Source: Acidimicrobiales bacterium
GTDB lineage: Bacteria > Actinomycetota > Acidimicrobiia > Acidimicrobiales > CADCSY01
Assembly: GCA_035512495.1 (NCBI GenBank)
Contig: DATKDW010000044.1
Location: 1-50,122, forward strand
Length of the DNA: 50,122 nt
Reading direction: 5' to 3'
Position 1 is the first letter of the stretch. Each line of letters opens with the position of its first letter. The notes under the pieces are model-generated. The model worked only from the letters and a program-made list of their open reading frames with translations, ran no database searches and was not told the origin of the DNA. Shown here in pieces: positions 49,167 through 50,122 of this stretch. Position numbers and translations under genes: made by a program.

Positions 49167-49761
49167 AACGGGGGCGGGGGCCGAGGAGGCCGTCGAGGCA
49201 GAAGGCGACCGCGGCGTCGGCGACCTCGTCGCTCGCCACGCCCCGGTCGTGGAGGAAGACCCGAGCCAGGTGGTTGGTGACCCCGAGGATGGCGTGGGTG
49301 AGGATCTCGGGGTCGCCGTCGCGCATGCGTCCCTCGACCATGCCGTCCTTGACGTGGCGGACGGCGTCGGCCACCGCGACGTCCTGGCCCCGCTGCATGG
49401 CGGGTGCGAAGCGCTCCTCGGTGGCGGCGAACTGGAACAGGTTGAACAGCTCGCGGTGATCATCGAGCCAGGCCATCGAGGCCCGGATGCCGCGCTCGAT
49501 GCGTCGCACCGGGTCGGGCTCGTCGCCGATGGCGGCCTGCTGGACCCGGCGCAGCTCGTGTTGGGCCTCGCGGAGGATCTCGAGGAACAGCTCCTCCTTG
49601 GAGGAGAAGTACCAGTAGAAGACGCCCTTGCCCACCCCCAAGCCCTCGACCACGTCGGCGACCGACGTGGGGTGGTAGCCCCGCTCCGCGAAGCGCCGGG
49701 CCGCCTCCCGGAGGAGCTGCTCGCGCCGGGCACGGCCGCGCGGGGTGAGCTTCTCGCGCAT
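49165..49761 (-). CDS. TetR-family transcriptional regulator
   Basis: A 198-residue repressor. The N-terminal helix-turn-helix is LLREAARRFAERGYHPTSVA followed by VVEGLGVGKGVFYWYFSSKE, with the classical YWYF recognition end. The C-terminal ligand and dimerisation domain is not similar to a named subfamily. ATG 49761 is 7 nt behind TACCCT (49774-49769), and a palindrome lies upstream, so it probably represses itself. The diverging acyltransferase gene may be a second target. Confidence 0.92.
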   Translation of the reverse strand: MREKLTPRGRARREQLLREAARRFAERGYHPTSVADVVEGLGVGKGVFYWYFSSKEELFLEILREAQHELRRVQQAAIGDEPDPVRRIERGIRASMAWLDDHRELFNLFQFAATEERFAPAMQRGQDVAVADAVRHVKDGMVEGRMRDGDPEILTHAILGVTNHLARVFLHDRGVASDEVADAAVAFCLDGLLGPRPR

Positions 49762-49783
49762 CGCCCGGAGGGTACACGGGCAC

Positions 49784-49799
49784 TTGACCGACCGGTCAA
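49784..49799. promoter_or_regulatory. TetR-type operator TTGACC-N4-GGTCAA
   Basis: The perfect 6-bp inverted repeat TTGACC-GACC-GGTCAA is 10 nt upstream of the tetR-like -10 hexamer and includes a TTGACC that can serve as -35. Binding would block the tetR-like promoter. The site lies about 230 nt from the acyltransferase start. Confidence 0.65.
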
Positions 49800-50015
49800 C
49801 GAGCGGCGCGGCGAAGCCGGGGCGCAGGCAACCGTCGGTCAGGCAACCGTCGGGCGCGCTCGCGTCGACGCCCCTCGGTCGGCGAACCGCGGTGGCCGAC
49901 GTCGAGCTCGGATCGCGGACCGCCTGATCCCGGGAACCCGGGACACCCTTCCCCCCGGCCTCGGCGCCGCCTACGCTCGCTCGCGCAGCGACGACGGCGA
50001 ACCACGAGGGGGAGC

Positions 50016-50122
50016 GTGCTCTACTGGGTCATCAAAGGGGTGCTCACCCCGGTGCTCCACCTCGCCTACCGGGTGAGGGTGGAAGGGCGCGAGCACGTCC
50101 CCGTGACGGGTCCGGTCATCCT
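50016..50122 (+). CDS. 1-acylglycerol-3-phosphate acyltransferase-like protein, cut by window edge
   Basis: Only the first 35 residues are in the window: an N-terminal hydrophobic segment (VLYWVIKGVLTPVLHLAYRV), then EGREHVPVTGPVI, the beginning typical of PlsC-family acyltransferases (Rv2182c type). GTG 50016 has GAGGGGGA just upstream, and TACGCT at 49972-49977 gives a leader of about 30 nt. The catalytic HX4D lies outside the window. The place next to the ArsA-like and pimB genes agrees with the mycobacterial order. Confidence 0.75.
   Translation, partial: MLYWVIKGVLTPVLHLAYRVRVEGREHVPVTGPVI

Overview
The window is about 70% GC and gene-dense, from an actinobacterium. Markers of that phylum are WhiB, a BldC-type regulator, SepH, an ANTAR protein, PimB, F420-type luciferase-like oxidoreductase, CdsZ-like zinc ribbon protein and a pimB / START-domain / ArsA-like ATPase / acyltransferase gene order resembling mycobacteria. 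A deep-branching class such as Acidimicrobiia is my inference, not something proved here. No insertion sequence, prophage or CRISPR array was seen. Many starts sit 6-9 nt behind a TANNNT hexamer, which implies widespread leaderless transcription; I used that pattern to choose several start codons.

Layout. 1-5.6 kb: tRNA-Asn and tRNA-Met (minus), a small-molecule kinase, an unknown gene, an inositol-monophosphatase-like enzyme, a Nudix hydrolase, murA with Asp in place of the catalytic Cys, and a principal-like sigma factor. 5.6-11.8 kb: a six-helix HAMP adenylate cyclase preceded by a 13-codon leaderless uORF, an M20 amidohydrolase, tRNA-Val abutting a SET-domain gene, a 600-residue membrane protein and an F420-type oxidoreductase. 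11.8-19.6 kb: a bifunctional penicillin-binding protein, a CdsZ-like gene, a membrane protein, a histidine phosphatase, a stand-alone histidine-kinase dimerisation domain, a class III aminotransferase, a sphingosine-phosphate-lyase-like decarboxylase and a GAF-ANTAR protein. 19.6-24 kb: rnpB (RNase P RNA, minus), an acyl-CoA dehydrogenase, a GrdB/PrdB-like selenoprotein read through an in-frame UGA, and a hydrolase-cyclase fusion.

24-30 kb holds a tight four-gene minus-strand operon nurA-herA-sbcD(mre11)-sbcC(rad50), the archaeal-style DNA end-resection set. 30-36 kb is a second minus-strand operon for glycerol: glpD, an alkylglycerone-phosphate-synthase-like FAD oxidase, a small membrane protein, glpK and a secreted SGNH hydrolase, nearly all with 1- or 4-nt overlaps and a palindromic operator upstream of glpD. 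36-42 kb: bldC-like, whiB, trpD, a DEDD exonuclease/GIY-YIG fusion, two small Cys-rich proteins and sepH with a histone-H1-like tail. 42-50 kb: pimB, a membrane protein, a START-like protein, an ArsA-like ATPase, a small ORF, a bacterial eRF1-like protein, ROK glucokinase, an alanine-type aminotransferase, an autoregulated TetR and the start of a plsC-like acyltransferase cut by the window edge.

The two items I consider most worth following are the in-frame UGA with a well-placed hairpin at 21843-21881 (a selenoprotein that ordinary gene callers would split or truncate) and the complete NurA-HerA-Mre11-Rad50 operon with its own palindrome-bearing leaderless promoter.
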